A stretch of 64,000 nucleotides of DNA from Cellulomonas sp. P24. GTDB lineage: Bacteria > Actinomycetota > Actinomycetes > Actinomycetales > Cellulomonadaceae. A model generated the notes under the pieces. The model did no database searches. It was not told the DNA's origin and saw only the letters and a list, made by a program, of their open reading frames with translations. The DNA lies in assembly GCF_024704385.1 (NCBI RefSeq), contig NZ_JAJDFX010000002.1, forward strand, positions 2,604,001-2,668,000. Reading direction: 5' to 3'. The translations under genes were made by a program, and so were the position numbers. Positions 57,195 through 64,000 of this stretch are shown here, one piece after another; position 1 is the stretch's first letter, and each line of letters begins with the position of its first letter.

Positions 57195-57656
57195 TCACGG
57201 CTCCTGCCGCGTGCGCACCGCCCTCTCGACGTCCGCGTTGAGCCGCCGCAGCTGATCGGCGAACGTCGCCACCTCGCTCGGGTCCCACGACGCCAGCGCG
57301 TCGCGGAACCACCGGCGGCGGGCCTCCTGCGCGGCGGCGACCTGCCGGGCGCCGTCCGGCGTCAGCTCGAGCAGCTGCCCGCGGGAGTCGTGCGGGTCGG
57401 GGCGTCGGGTGACGAGCCCGAGCTCCTCGATCCGGCGCAGCTGCCGCGACATGGTGCCCTTCGAGACGTTCACGTACCGTGCCAGCTCGCTCGCCCGGAT
57501 CCCCGGCTGACAGGCGATCTTCGACAGCAGCGGGTACGCGCCGGGCTCGAGCGCGGGGTGCACGGCCCGTGCGAGGACGGCCGATGCGCCGTGCGAGCGT
57601 CGCATCAGCAGCCCGAGCTCGCGCTCGACCAGGAGGAAGGGGTCGTCGGGGTTCAC
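57195..57656 (-). CDS. MarR-family transcriptional regulator
   Basis: 153 aa from GTG 57656. The winged HTH runs from PGIRASELARYVNVSKGTMS to RQLRRIEELGLVTRRPDPHD, with the wing DSRGQLLELT. There is no extra domain. Frames further upstream are open but contain no start that fits the family length. It diverges from the next plus-strand gene. The target and ligand are unknown. Confidence 0.82.
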   Translation of the reverse strand: MNPDDPFLLVERELGLLMRRSHGASAVLARAVHPALEPGAYPLLSKIACQPGIRASELARYVNVSKGTMSRQLRRIEELGLVTRRPDPHDSRGQLLELTPDGARQVAAAQEARRRWFRDALASWDPSEVATFADQLRRLNADVERAVRTRQEP

Positions 57657-57803
57657 CCGCCCATCCTCGTCGATCTCGAGGTGGCGACGAGCCGCGCAGG
57701 GGTCGACGGCCGACGTGGTGGCGACGGTGGACGTCGTCGTCGCGTCGCTGCCGGGGCCGTCGGCGCGTCGACGCCCCGGGGCGAGGTCGAGGACAATGGC
57801 GGG

Positions 57804-58448
57804 ATGGCACCCGAGACCGGCGCGTCGCGTCGCCCCCGTCGCCCCGCGATGCTCGACCCGAGACAGGCCGACGAGCTCCCCGGGGACATCGACCCCGCGC
57901 TGCGGTCCGAGATCGCGCACACGACGGCGGCCGCGATCGTGCACCAGGGGCGGGCCTCGGACGACCCGGCGCTGGTCACCCGCCTCGTGACCCTCGTGGA
58001 GGCCGAGGGGCTGGACATGGTCGCGGCGATGTGGGCGGACAGCCCGGCGGGGACGTTGCCCGGTGCGCTGTGGCGGCTGTACGTGCTGCGGGAGTGGGTG
58101 CGGCGGGACCCGCGGACGATCGCCGAGCGGTACCGCCTCGGTGTCGCGTCCGCGCCGGTGCACGACGCCGTCGCCGGTGTCGCCAGCCCGCCCGGACCGG
58201 ACGAGGTCCGCGAGGTGGCCGACGCGGTCCTGTCCGGGGTGTTCACCGGCGACCTCGCGGTCGCGCTCGAGCGCGGAGCGGCCTTCTGCCGGGTGCTCGC
58301 GACCGGTGCGGCCTTCGACGCCGATCACCTCGACGAGCGCGACGACCTCGCGGCAAGGCATCTCACCCTCGGCGCGTCCCTGCTGGTCAGGACCGCGGAC
58401 GAGCTCGCCGAGGCGGCCTCCCTCTGGCGCGGCGACCGGCTCGACTGA
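57804..58448 (+). CDS. Hypothetical helical protein
   Basis: 214 aa from ATG 57804. No recognised domain: it is mostly alpha-helical with Ala/Leu/Asp-rich segments (VTRLVTLVEAEGLDMVAAMW, GALWRLYVLREWVRRDP) and one Cys. No signal peptide or transmembrane helix is present. It lies between MarR and the phosphate-transport operon, with a 220-bp structured gap downstream. Confidence 0.55.
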   Translation: MAPETGASRRPRRPAMLDPRQADELPGDIDPALRSEIAHTTAAAIVHQGRASDDPALVTRLVTLVEAEGLDMVAAMWADSPAGTLPGALWRLYVLREWVRRDPRTIAERYRLGVASAPVHDAVAGVASPPGPDEVREVADAVLSGVFTGDLAVALERGAAFCRVLATGAAFDADHLDERDDLAARHLTLGASLLVRTADELAEAASLWRGDRLD

Positions 58449-58470
58449 GACGCACCGTAGAATCGTGGGC

Positions 58471-58555
58471 GACGCCGGGTCGCGGTAGCCCCGGGCTCCA
58501 CACAAAGCCGCTACGAGCGGCCTCCGCGCCGACAGGCGCTCTGCGGCCCGGCGTC
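58471..58555 (+). ncRNA. Predicted multi-branched RNA element upstream of the Pit operon
   Basis: The outer stem pairs 58471-58485 with 58541-58555 (15 bp with two G-U). Inside are three small hairpins: AGCC/GGCT (58487-58497), GCCGCT-ACG-AGCGGC (58507-58521) and GCGCC-GACA-GGCGC (58526-58539). It is not a tRNA (no anticodon arm or CCA end) and not a known riboswitch I can name. It begins 22 nt after one gene and ends 113 nt before the Pit accessory start, so it could be a regulatory leader, a small RNA or a complex terminator. Confidence 0.45.
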
Positions 58556-58668
58556 TCCACCCTCCGGAAATCCCACGGCCTTCTCCGTGACATCTCTGGG
58601 GTTACGTGTTCACCGGGCGTCTGCCCTACGGTGGTCACCGATATGTCCCCCCTCTCCCGGAGACCCCT

Positions 58669-59289
58669 GTGCGCCTGCGTCTCACACCGCGCGATACCTC
58701 GTTCTTCGACCTTCTCGCCGCGTCCGCGGCGCACCTCGTCACAGGGGCCAACCTTCTCGGCGAGCTGCTCGGTGCCGACCGCAAGTCACGCAAGGAGATC
58801 GCCGGTCGGATCGGCGAGGCCGAGCACCTGGCCGACGACGCGACGCACACGATCATGCGGCGCCTCGACCAGACCTTCGTCACCCCGTTCGACCGGGACG
58901 ACATCTACAACCTCGCCTCGGCCCTCGACGACTGCATGGACTTCATGGAGGAGGCTGCCGACCTCATCGTGCTCTACAAGATCGACGAGCTGCCGGCGCG
59001 TGTCGCCGACCAGGTGCAGGTCCTCCAGCGTGCGGCCGAGCTCACGGCGGACGCGATGCCCCGGCTGCGCGCGATGTCGAACCTGTCCGAGTACTGGGTC
59101 GAGGTCAACCGCCTGGAGAACCAGGCGGACAAGATCCACCGCAAGCTCCTGGCCCAGCTGTTCGACGAGATCAGCGACCCGATCGAGCTGATGAAGATCA
59201 AGGAGGTCGTCGAGAAGCTCGAAGACGCCGCCGACGCCTTCGAGAAGGTGGCCAACACGGTCGAGACGATCGCTCTCAAGGAGTCCTGA
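58669..59289 (+). CDS. DUF47/PhoU-like accessory protein of the Pit transporter
   Basis: 206 aa, all helical, from GTG 58669 (GGAG 6 nt upstream). Family motifs are FFDLLAASAAHL, GEAEHLADDATHTIMRRL and DIYNLASALDDCMDFMEEAADL, with DDCMD and EEAAD able to hold metal. These PhoU-like proteins regulate low-affinity phosphate transport. The Pit gene starts 6 bp downstream. Confidence 0.88.
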   Translation: MRLRLTPRDTSFFDLLAASAAHLVTGANLLGELLGADRKSRKEIAGRIGEAEHLADDATHTIMRRLDQTFVTPFDRDDIYNLASALDDCMDFMEEAADLIVLYKIDELPARVADQVQVLQRAAELTADAMPRLRAMSNLSEYWVEVNRLENQADKIHRKLLAQLFDEISDPIELMKIKEVVEKLEDAADAFEKVANTVETIALKES

Positions 59290-59295
59290 GCTCAC

Positions 59296-60300
59296 GTGGA
59301 GATGGCTCTCGTCGTCCTCGTCGTCGTCATCGCGCTCGGGTTCGACTTCACCAACGGGTTCCACGACGCGGCGAACGCGATCGCGACCTCGGTCTCGACC
59401 CGGGCGCTGACCCCGCGGGTCGCGCTCCTCATGGCGGCCTCGTTCAACCTGGTCGGGGCGCTGCTCGGCACCGCGGTCGCGCAGACCATCGCGCAGGACA
59501 TCGTCGACATCACCGACGCCTCCGCCCACCAGGGGCTCGTCCTCGTGCTGTGCGCCCTCGTCGGCGCGATCGTCTGGAACCTCATCACGTGGCGGCTCGG
59601 GCTGCCGTCGTCGTCGACCCACGCGTTGATCGGTGGTCTCACCGGCGTCGGGGTCGCGTCCGGCATCCACGTGTACTGGCAGAAGATCCTCGACAAGGTC
59701 GTCCTCCCGATGGTCGTGTCGCCGATCGTCGGGTTCGGCCTGGCGTTCCTCGTGATGGTCGGCGTGCTGTGGCTGTTCCGTCGCTCGTCGCCGACGAAGA
59801 CCACCCGCCGGTTCCGGATCGCGCAGACCGCGTCGGCCGCAGCGATGTCCCTGGGACACGGGCTGCAGGACGCGCAGAAGACGATGGGCGTGATCGTGCT
59901 CGCCCTCGTCGCCGGGGGGCACTACTCCGGCACGGTGATCCCGCTGTGGGTCAAGCTCGCTGCGGCGTCCGCGATCTCCCTCGGGACGTACTCGGGCGGC
60001 TGGCGGATCATGCGGACCCTCGGGCGGCGGATCATCGAGCTCGACCCCGCGCGCGGGTTCGTCGCCGAGGCGGTCTCGGCCGCGGTGCTCTACACCGCGG
60101 CGTTCTCGCCCATCCATGCTCCGATCTCGACCACCCACACGATCACGTCCGCGATCATGGGCGTCGGCGCCACCAAGCGGCTGTCGGCGGTGCGCTGGGG
60201 TGTCGCGAAGAACATCGCCGCCGCGTGGGTCCTGACGATCCCGGCCGCCGCACTCGTGGCCGCCCTGATGTACGTCATCCTGAACCCCCTCCTCGGCTGA
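59296..60300 (+). CDS. pit: Low-affinity inorganic phosphate transporter, PiT family
   Basis: 334 aa, about ten transmembrane helices. The two PiT repeats are GFDFTNGFHDAANAIATS and APISTTHTITSAIMGVGA, each with the phosphate-site Asp/Asn or Thr. It symports phosphate (as metal-phosphate) with protons. It is expressed with the DUF47 accessory protein. The stop is followed by the repeat-rich convergent gap. Confidence 0.92.
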   Translation: MEMALVVLVVVIALGFDFTNGFHDAANAIATSVSTRALTPRVALLMAASFNLVGALLGTAVAQTIAQDIVDITDASAHQGLVLVLCALVGAIVWNLITWRLGLPSSSTHALIGGLTGVGVASGIHVYWQKILDKVVLPMVVSPIVGFGLAFLVMVGVLWLFRRSSPTKTTRRFRIAQTASAAAMSLGHGLQDAQKTMGVIVLALVAGGHYSGTVIPLWVKLAAASAISLGTYSGGWRIMRTLGRRIIELDPARGFVAEAVSAAVLYTAAFSPIHAPISTTHTITSAIMGVGATKRLSAVRWGVAKNIAAAWVLTIPAAALVAALMYVILNPLLG

Positions 60301-60343
60301 CCCCTCCCGCGCGCCACCCGCCACCCGCCACCCCCGCCACCCC

Positions 60344-60375
60344 GTCGACCGGTCGACCGGTCGACCGGTCGACCG
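60344..60375. repeat. Four tandem GTCGACCG units
   Basis: Perfect 8-bp tandem repeat, 32 bp long; each unit contains the palindrome GTCGAC. A further GTCGACCG lies at 60384-60391, just before the inverted repeat. Confidence 0.85.
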
Positions 60376-60395
60376 CAACGCTCCGTCGACCGAAG

Positions 60396-60468
60396 CGCCC
60401 CGTCAAGTGGAGCGATGTGCGACCGACACGCGGGCGTGTCGTCGCACATCGCTCCACTTGACGGGGCG
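60396..60468. terminator. Perfect 28-bp inverted repeat with self-pairing loop
   Basis: Arms 60396-60423 and 60441-60468 are exact complements. The 17-nt spacer itself pairs (GACACGC with GCGTGTC around GG). The total near-continuous stem is about 35 bp, far longer than needed for a terminator. It could end both converging transcripts, or be a repetitive palindromic element or cruciform. Confidence 0.75.
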
Positions 60469-60469
60469 A

Positions 60470-60517
60470 GGGGACGGGGACGGGGACGGGGACGGGGACG
60501 GGGACGGGGACGGGGAC
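60470..60517 (+). repeat. Eight tandem GGGGAC units (G-quadruplex type)
   Basis: Perfect hexanucleotide microsatellite, 48 bp. Its G4 runs can form a quadruplex on the plus strand; it lies 18 bp past the end of mutT1. Copy number probably varies between strains. Confidence 0.85.
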
Positions 60518-60535
60518 GGCGAGGGGGAGGCGGGG

Positions 60536-61519
60536 TTACTCGACGGGTGGGAGGTGGGTCTCGACGGCCACGACCCGTGGCCCCTTGGACGTCGAGGTGA
60601 CGTGGGCGATGAGCACCTCGCCCGGCTGGAGGAACGGGTCCGAGATCGGCAGCGAGCTCGCGACCGACCGGCGCGAGTGCTCGCCGAGCACGTCGAGAAC
60701 CGTCGGCAGCACCGGACGGTGCGTGCACAGCACCACGTCGTCCCGCCGCTCCAGGGCGTGGCGCACCTCCGCCGCGACCCGCCCGGGCGACCTCTCGTGG
60801 TCCGCCTCGGTGAGGAACGTCGACGAGTGCGGCTCGATGTCCGCCGCGAGCGCGTACGGGGCGATCGTCATGGCGCAGCGGGCCCACTGGCTCGTGATGA
60901 CCGCGCGCACCCCGAAGGCCGACAGCACCGGGACCAGCGCACGGGCCTGCACCTGACCGCTCGGCGTCAGCGGCCGGTCGTGCTCGTCCCCGTCCCAGCC
61001 GGAGCGCTTCCGGGCGCTCGCGTGGCGTGCGATCACGAGGGCCCGAGTGTGCAGCCGACCCTTCTCGAGGTGCGAGACGAGCGCCTCGAGGGGACCACGG
61101 TCCTCAGGGCGGGTCAGCTCCCGCCGGGCATCGTCGATCGAGACCCAGCGGACGTCGTCGATCTCGTCGAGCGTCGCACGCGGCACCGTCGGACGCGCGC
61201 GCAGCGGTGCCACGTCCCGCTTGCCGCCGACGCGCGCCGCCCAGTAGTGCACCCGCTTCGTGCGGCCGTCGGCGATCACGTACTCGAGCCCGGGCAGCGG
61301 GACGCCGAGCACCACCGGGTGACCGGTCTCCTCGGCGATCTCCCGGGCGGCGGCCTGCGGTGTCGACTCGCCGGGGTCGAGCTTCCCCTTGGGCCACGAC
61401 CAGTCGCGGTAGCGGGGGCGGTGCACCAGGGCGACCTGGACCGTTCCCTTGTGCTCGCGCCAGACGACGGCCCCCGCCGCCTCGACAGGACCGGGTTGCC
61501 CCGAGCTCGGCGTGCTCAC
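60536..61519 (-). CDS. MutT1-type NUDIX hydrolase with histidine phosphatase domain
   Basis: 327 aa. The Nudix box lies at residues 45-67 ([10 protein letters not shown], then REIAEETG). A histidine-phosphatase domain (about 165-320) has the RHA motif in [10 protein letters not shown] and a later His in VLCTHRPV. In mycobacterial MutT1 this pair hydrolyses 8-oxo-dGTP/8-oxo-GTP and diadenosine polyphosphates. Its start overlaps the ppk stop (4 bp), placing it in the mshD-ppk-mutT1 operon. Confidence 0.9.
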   Translation of the reverse strand: MSTPSSGQPGPVEAAGAVVWREHKGTVQVALVHRPRYRDWSWPKGKLDPGESTPQAAAREIAEETGHPVVLGVPLPGLEYVIADGRTKRVHYWAARVGGKRDVAPLRARPTVPRATLDEIDDVRWVSIDDARRELTRPEDRGPLEALVSHLEKGRLHTRALVIARHASARKRSGWDGDEHDRPLTPSGQVQARALVPVLSAFGVRAVITSQWARCAMTIAPYALAADIEPHSSTFLTEADHERSPGRVAAEVRHALERRDDVVLCTHRPVLPTVLDVLGEHSRRSVASSLPISDPFLQPGEVLIAHVTSTSKGPRVVAVETHLPPVE

Positions 61520-63762
61520 CGGCTCATGCCCAACCGACGCCGCTGCCGCTGGATCAGCGTCGACTGAAGGTCCTTGAGCGGCCCGTCCGGACCCAGGTGA
61601 TGACGTTCCCAGCTGCCGTCCTCGTGCAGCCGCCAGCTCGACGTCCCGTCGTCCATCGACTCGTCCAGCAGCTCGACCAGCTCGGCCACCTGGTCCGGGT
61701 CGGAGATCCGGACCAGCGCCTCGACCCGGCGGTCCAGGTTGCGGTGCATGAGGTCGGCCGAGCCGATGTAGACCTCGGCGCCGGCGTCCGAGATCCCGTT
61801 CGCGAACGCGAAGACGCGTGAGTGCTCGAGGAAGCGACCCAGGATCGACCGCACCCGGATCGTCTCGCTCAGACCCGGGACGCCGGGGCGCAACGCGCAG
61901 ATCCCGCGCACGAGCAGGTCGATCGGCACCCCGGCCTGGGAGGCGCGGTACAGCGCGTCCATGGTGTCCTCGTCGACCATCGAGTTCACCTTGATCTTGA
62001 TGCCGGACGGCAGGCCGGCACGGGCGGCGGCGGCCTCGCGGTCGATCCGCTCGATCAGACCGGTCCGCACCGACCGCGGCGCCACGAGCAGCCGGTGGAA
62101 GCGCGACTTCGGCGCGTACCCGCTGAGCTGGTTGAACAGCCGCGTGAGGTCCTGGCCGACCTCGGGGTCGGCCGTCAGGAGGCCCAGGTCCGTGTACAGG
62201 CGCGCGGTCTTCGGGTTGTAGTTGCCGGTCCCGATGTGGCAGTAGCGGCGCAGCCCGTCGGGCTCCTGGCGGACCACGAGCGAGAGCTTGCAGTGCGTCT
62301 TGAGCCCGACGATGCCGTACACGACGTGCACGCCGGCCTGCTCGAGCTTGCGTGCCCAGGTGATGTTGGCCTGCTCGTCGAAGCGGGCCTTGATCTCGAC
62401 GAGGGCGAGCACCTGCTTGCCGGCCTCCGCGGCGTCGATCAGGGCGTCGACGACGGGTGAGTCGCCCGAGGTGCGGTACAGGGTCTGCTTGATCGCCAGC
62501 ACCTGCGGGTCCGCGGCAGCCTGCTGCAGGAACGTCTGCACCGAGGTCGAGAACGAGTCGTACGGGTGGTGCAGCAGGATGTCCCGGGTGCGGATCGCCG
62601 CGAACACGTCGGTCGGAGTCGCGGACTCGACCTCGGCGAGCTGACGGTGGGTGGTCGGGACGAACCGGGGGTACTGCAGGCTCGGCCGGTCGAGGTCGGC
62701 GATGAGGTTCAGACCGGTGAGGTCGAGCGGGGCCGGGACCTCGTAGACCTCCTCGTCCGCGACACCGAGCTCACGCACGAGGAGCTCACGCGTGCGCGGG
62801 GTGATCCCGGCGGCGAGCTCGAGCCGCACCGGGGGTCCGAACCGGCGCCGGAGCAGCTCCTTCTCCATCGCCTGCAGGAGGTTCTCGGCGTCGTCCTCCT
62901 CGACCTCGACGTCCTCGTTGCGGGTGACCCGGAACGTGTGGTGCTCGAGGACGTCCATCCCGGGGAAGAGGTGGTCGAGGTGCTCGGAGATGACGTCCTC
63001 GAGGGGGACGAACGACATCGGGCCGGCGTCGAGGGACGGGGCGCCGCGCTCGGGCTCGCTCGGGCGGCCGCTCGCGTCGACGGCGATGAACCGGGGCAGC
63101 AGCGGCGGCACCTTGACCCGGGCGAAGTGCTCCTTGCCCGTGGCCGGGTTCATCACGACGACGGCCAGGTTGAGCGAGAGCCCGGAGATGTACGGGAACG
63201 GGTGCGCCGGGTCGACCGCCAACGGGGTGAGCACGGGGAAGATGCGCCGACGGAAGTACTTGTGCAGGCGCTCCTGCTCCTCGGGGCCGAGGTCGTCCCA
63301 CCGCACGAGGGTGATCCCCTCGGCGGCGAGGCCGGGTTGCACCTGGTCCGAGAACACCGCGGCGTGCCGCACCGTGAGCTCGTGCGCTCGCTCGCTGATC
63401 GCCTCGAGCACCTGACGCGGGCTGCGGCCCGACGCGGACGTGACGGCCAGACCTGTCGCGATCCGGCGCTTGAGGCCGGCGACACGCACCATGAAGAACT
63501 CGTCCAGGTTCGACGCGAAGATCGCCAGGTACCGCAGCCGTTCGAGCAGCGGCTGGGTGCCGTCCTCCGCGAGCTCGAGCACGCGCTGGTTGAACGCCAA
63601 CCAGCTCAGCTCACGGTCGAGGAACCGGTTCTCGGGAAGGGGCTCGTTCGCCTCGGCGGCCGCGTCGAACGACGGGTCCTGCTCCTCGGCGGCGATGTGC
63701 TCGGCGATGCGCTGGGCGAGCTCCCGGGCAAGCGGGGGCCTCGACGACGATGCGGTGGTCAT
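61516..63762 (-). CDS. ppk1: Polyphosphate kinase 1
   Basis: 748 aa. It polymerises ATP gamma-phosphate into polyphosphate, and the reverse. The N-terminal helical domain has [21 protein letters not shown]. The catalytic region holds the autophosphorylated His in [14 protein letters not shown] and the motifs [13 protein letters not shown] and [20 protein letters not shown]. The C-terminal phospholipase-D-like fold ends at [10 protein letters not shown]. The length is normal. It is coupled to mshD upstream and mutT1 downstream. Confidence 0.95.
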   Translation of the reverse strand: MTTASSSRPPLARELAQRIAEHIAAEEQDPSFDAAAEANEPLPENRFLDRELSWLAFNQRVLELAEDGTQPLLERLRYLAIFASNLDEFFMVRVAGLKRRIATGLAVTSASGRSPRQVLEAISERAHELTVRHAAVFSDQVQPGLAAEGITLVRWDDLGPEEQERLHKYFRRRIFPVLTPLAVDPAHPFPYISGLSLNLAVVVMNPATGKEHFARVKVPPLLPRFIAVDASGRPSEPERGAPSLDAGPMSFVPLEDVISEHLDHLFPGMDVLEHHTFRVTRNEDVEVEEDDAENLLQAMEKELLRRRFGPPVRLELAAGITPRTRELLVRELGVADEEVYEVPAPLDLTGLNLIADLDRPSLQYPRFVPTTHRQLAEVESATPTDVFAAIRTRDILLHHPYDSFSTSVQTFLQQAAADPQVLAIKQTLYRTSGDSPVVDALIDAAEAGKQVLALVEIKARFDEQANITWARKLEQAGVHVVYGIVGLKTHCKLSLVVRQEPDGLRRYCHIGTGNYNPKTARLYTDLGLLTADPEVGQDLTRLFNQLSGYAPKSRFHRLLVAPRSVRTGLIERIDREAAAARAGLPSGIKIKVNSMVDEDTMDALYRASQAGVPIDLLVRGICALRPGVPGLSETIRVRSILGRFLEHSRVFAFANGISDAGAEVYIGSADLMHRNLDRRVEALVRISDPDQVAELVELLDESMDDGTSSWRLHEDGSWERHHLGPDGPLKDLQSTLIQRQRRRLGMSR

Positions 63763-64000
63763 TCGCCCATGGTGTCACCTGGCGGCGCACCGGTGGCGGA
63801 CGACCCGTACATCACGTCGACGGCTGACCGCGTGAAGCCTGCGCGGCGGTATGTCCGGACCGCGGGGGTGTTGTCGGCCTCGGTGTAGAGCACGACGCTG
63901 CGCAGCCCACGGGCCCGCAGGTGCGTGAGGGCGAGTCCCGTGAGGGCGGCGCCGAGGCCCTGTCCCTGGGCATCCGGGTCGATGCCGAGGGCGTACAGCT
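63759..64000 (-). CDS. mshD: Mycothiol synthase, C-terminal part (runs off the window)
   Basis: 79 residues up to the stop, overlapping the ppk start (ATGA). The GNAT acetyl-CoA loop reads [18 protein letters not shown] and the end is [19 protein letters not shown] then VDVMYG, as in MshD, which acetylates the cysteine of desacetylmycothiol. It supports an actinobacterial host. The 5' part is outside the window. Confidence 0.85.
   Translation of the reverse strand, partial: LYALGIDPDAQGQGLGAALTGLALTHLRARGLRSVVLYTEADNTPAVRTYRRAGFTRSAVDVMYGSSATGAPPGDTMGE

Larger units (their letters stand above)
60301..60535. other. Repeat-rich convergent gap between pit and mutT1
   Basis: No gene. In order it holds a C/ACC-rich stretch, four GTCGACCG units (60344-60375), a 28-bp-arm inverted repeat (60396-60468) and eight GGGGAC units (60470-60517), then the mutT1 stop. 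It separates two converging genes and may act as a two-way terminator. Confidence 0.7.

Noticed and set aside
58471-58555. tRNA-like cloverleaf upstream of the Pit genes
   Set aside because: The closing stem is 15 bp, hairpin sizes do not fit D, anticodon and T arms, and no T-loop or CCA is present.
58601-58618. PHO box before the Pit operon (GTTACGT then GTTCACC)
   Set aside because: The spacing is 7-8 bp, not 11, and only one unit matches; not supported as a PHO box.
60344-60517. Tandem repeats as a CRISPR array
   Set aside because: Units of 6 and 8 bp are contiguous without spacers, and no cas gene is present.

Overview
The window is very GC-rich DNA with strong third-position G/C bias, frequent GTG starts, many ATGA/GTGA/TGATG start-stop overlaps and some likely leaderless transcripts. 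A mycothiol synthase end (mshD), an actinobacterial coproporphyrinogen oxidase, a two-domain MutT1 and a xylan/arabinan glycosidase operon point to a plant-polymer-degrading actinobacterium, most like Micrococcales of the Cellulomonas type. This assignment rests on gene content only.

1-8704: sugar ABC importer (binding protein, two permeases) followed by GH3, GH51 and GH39 glycosidases, which together look like an arabinoxylo-oligosaccharide uptake and hydrolysis operon. 8866-18192: mostly single genes: a frameshifted secreted serine hydrolase, a Tat-type PIG-L deacetylase with a discoidin-like tail, an alcohol dehydrogenase, a PAP2 phosphatase, a CGNR regulator, an EamA exporter, a heme-pathway oxidase translationally coupled to a radical SAM/SPASM protein, and an ECF-like sigma factor. 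18189-19803: two membrane-anchored low-complexity proteins that share a segment and follow the sigma factor. 19895-22507: a divergent stand-alone TrpB and an esterase. 22702-27332: a copper/cytochrome-oxidase assembly cluster (MarR, CtaG, CcdA, a SCO-TlpA fusion) facing a CtaG paralogue that has lost its histidines.

27531-30461: a chemoreceptor gene split by a complete 1302-bp IS3-family element with a 3-bp target duplication. 30699-35257: two large c-di-GMP enzymes. 35365-41166: the most unusual locus, six tightly overlapping genes for a phosphopantetheinyl transferase, an acetyl-CoA-synthetase-like ligase, a 2-oxoacid dehydrogenase (E1 alpha, E1 beta, lipoyl E2) and a dedicated acyl carrier protein, with no E3. 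41305-44936: a small repeat protein, LapA-like, MOSC, an SLC13/ArsB-like transporter and a universal stress protein.

45139-49261: a DUF4914-type P-loop protein, then a low-GC leader and a three-gene operon for a b6-type diheme cytochrome b with two non-heme membrane partners and no Rieske protein or cytochrome c. 49370-53977: ArsR, PilZ, and a LacI-like sugar sensor fused to PAS-GGDEF-EAL. 54229-58448: DEAD-box helicase, MsrB, NERD-like protein, MarR and an unknown protein. 58449-64000: phosphate functions: a structured leader, a Pit accessory protein and Pit transporter, a repeat-rich convergent gap, then mshD-ppk-mutT1 on the minus strand. Recurrent themes are c-di-GMP signalling (three GGDEF/EAL proteins plus PilZ) and phosphate (PHO-box-like promoters, Pit, polyphosphate kinase).
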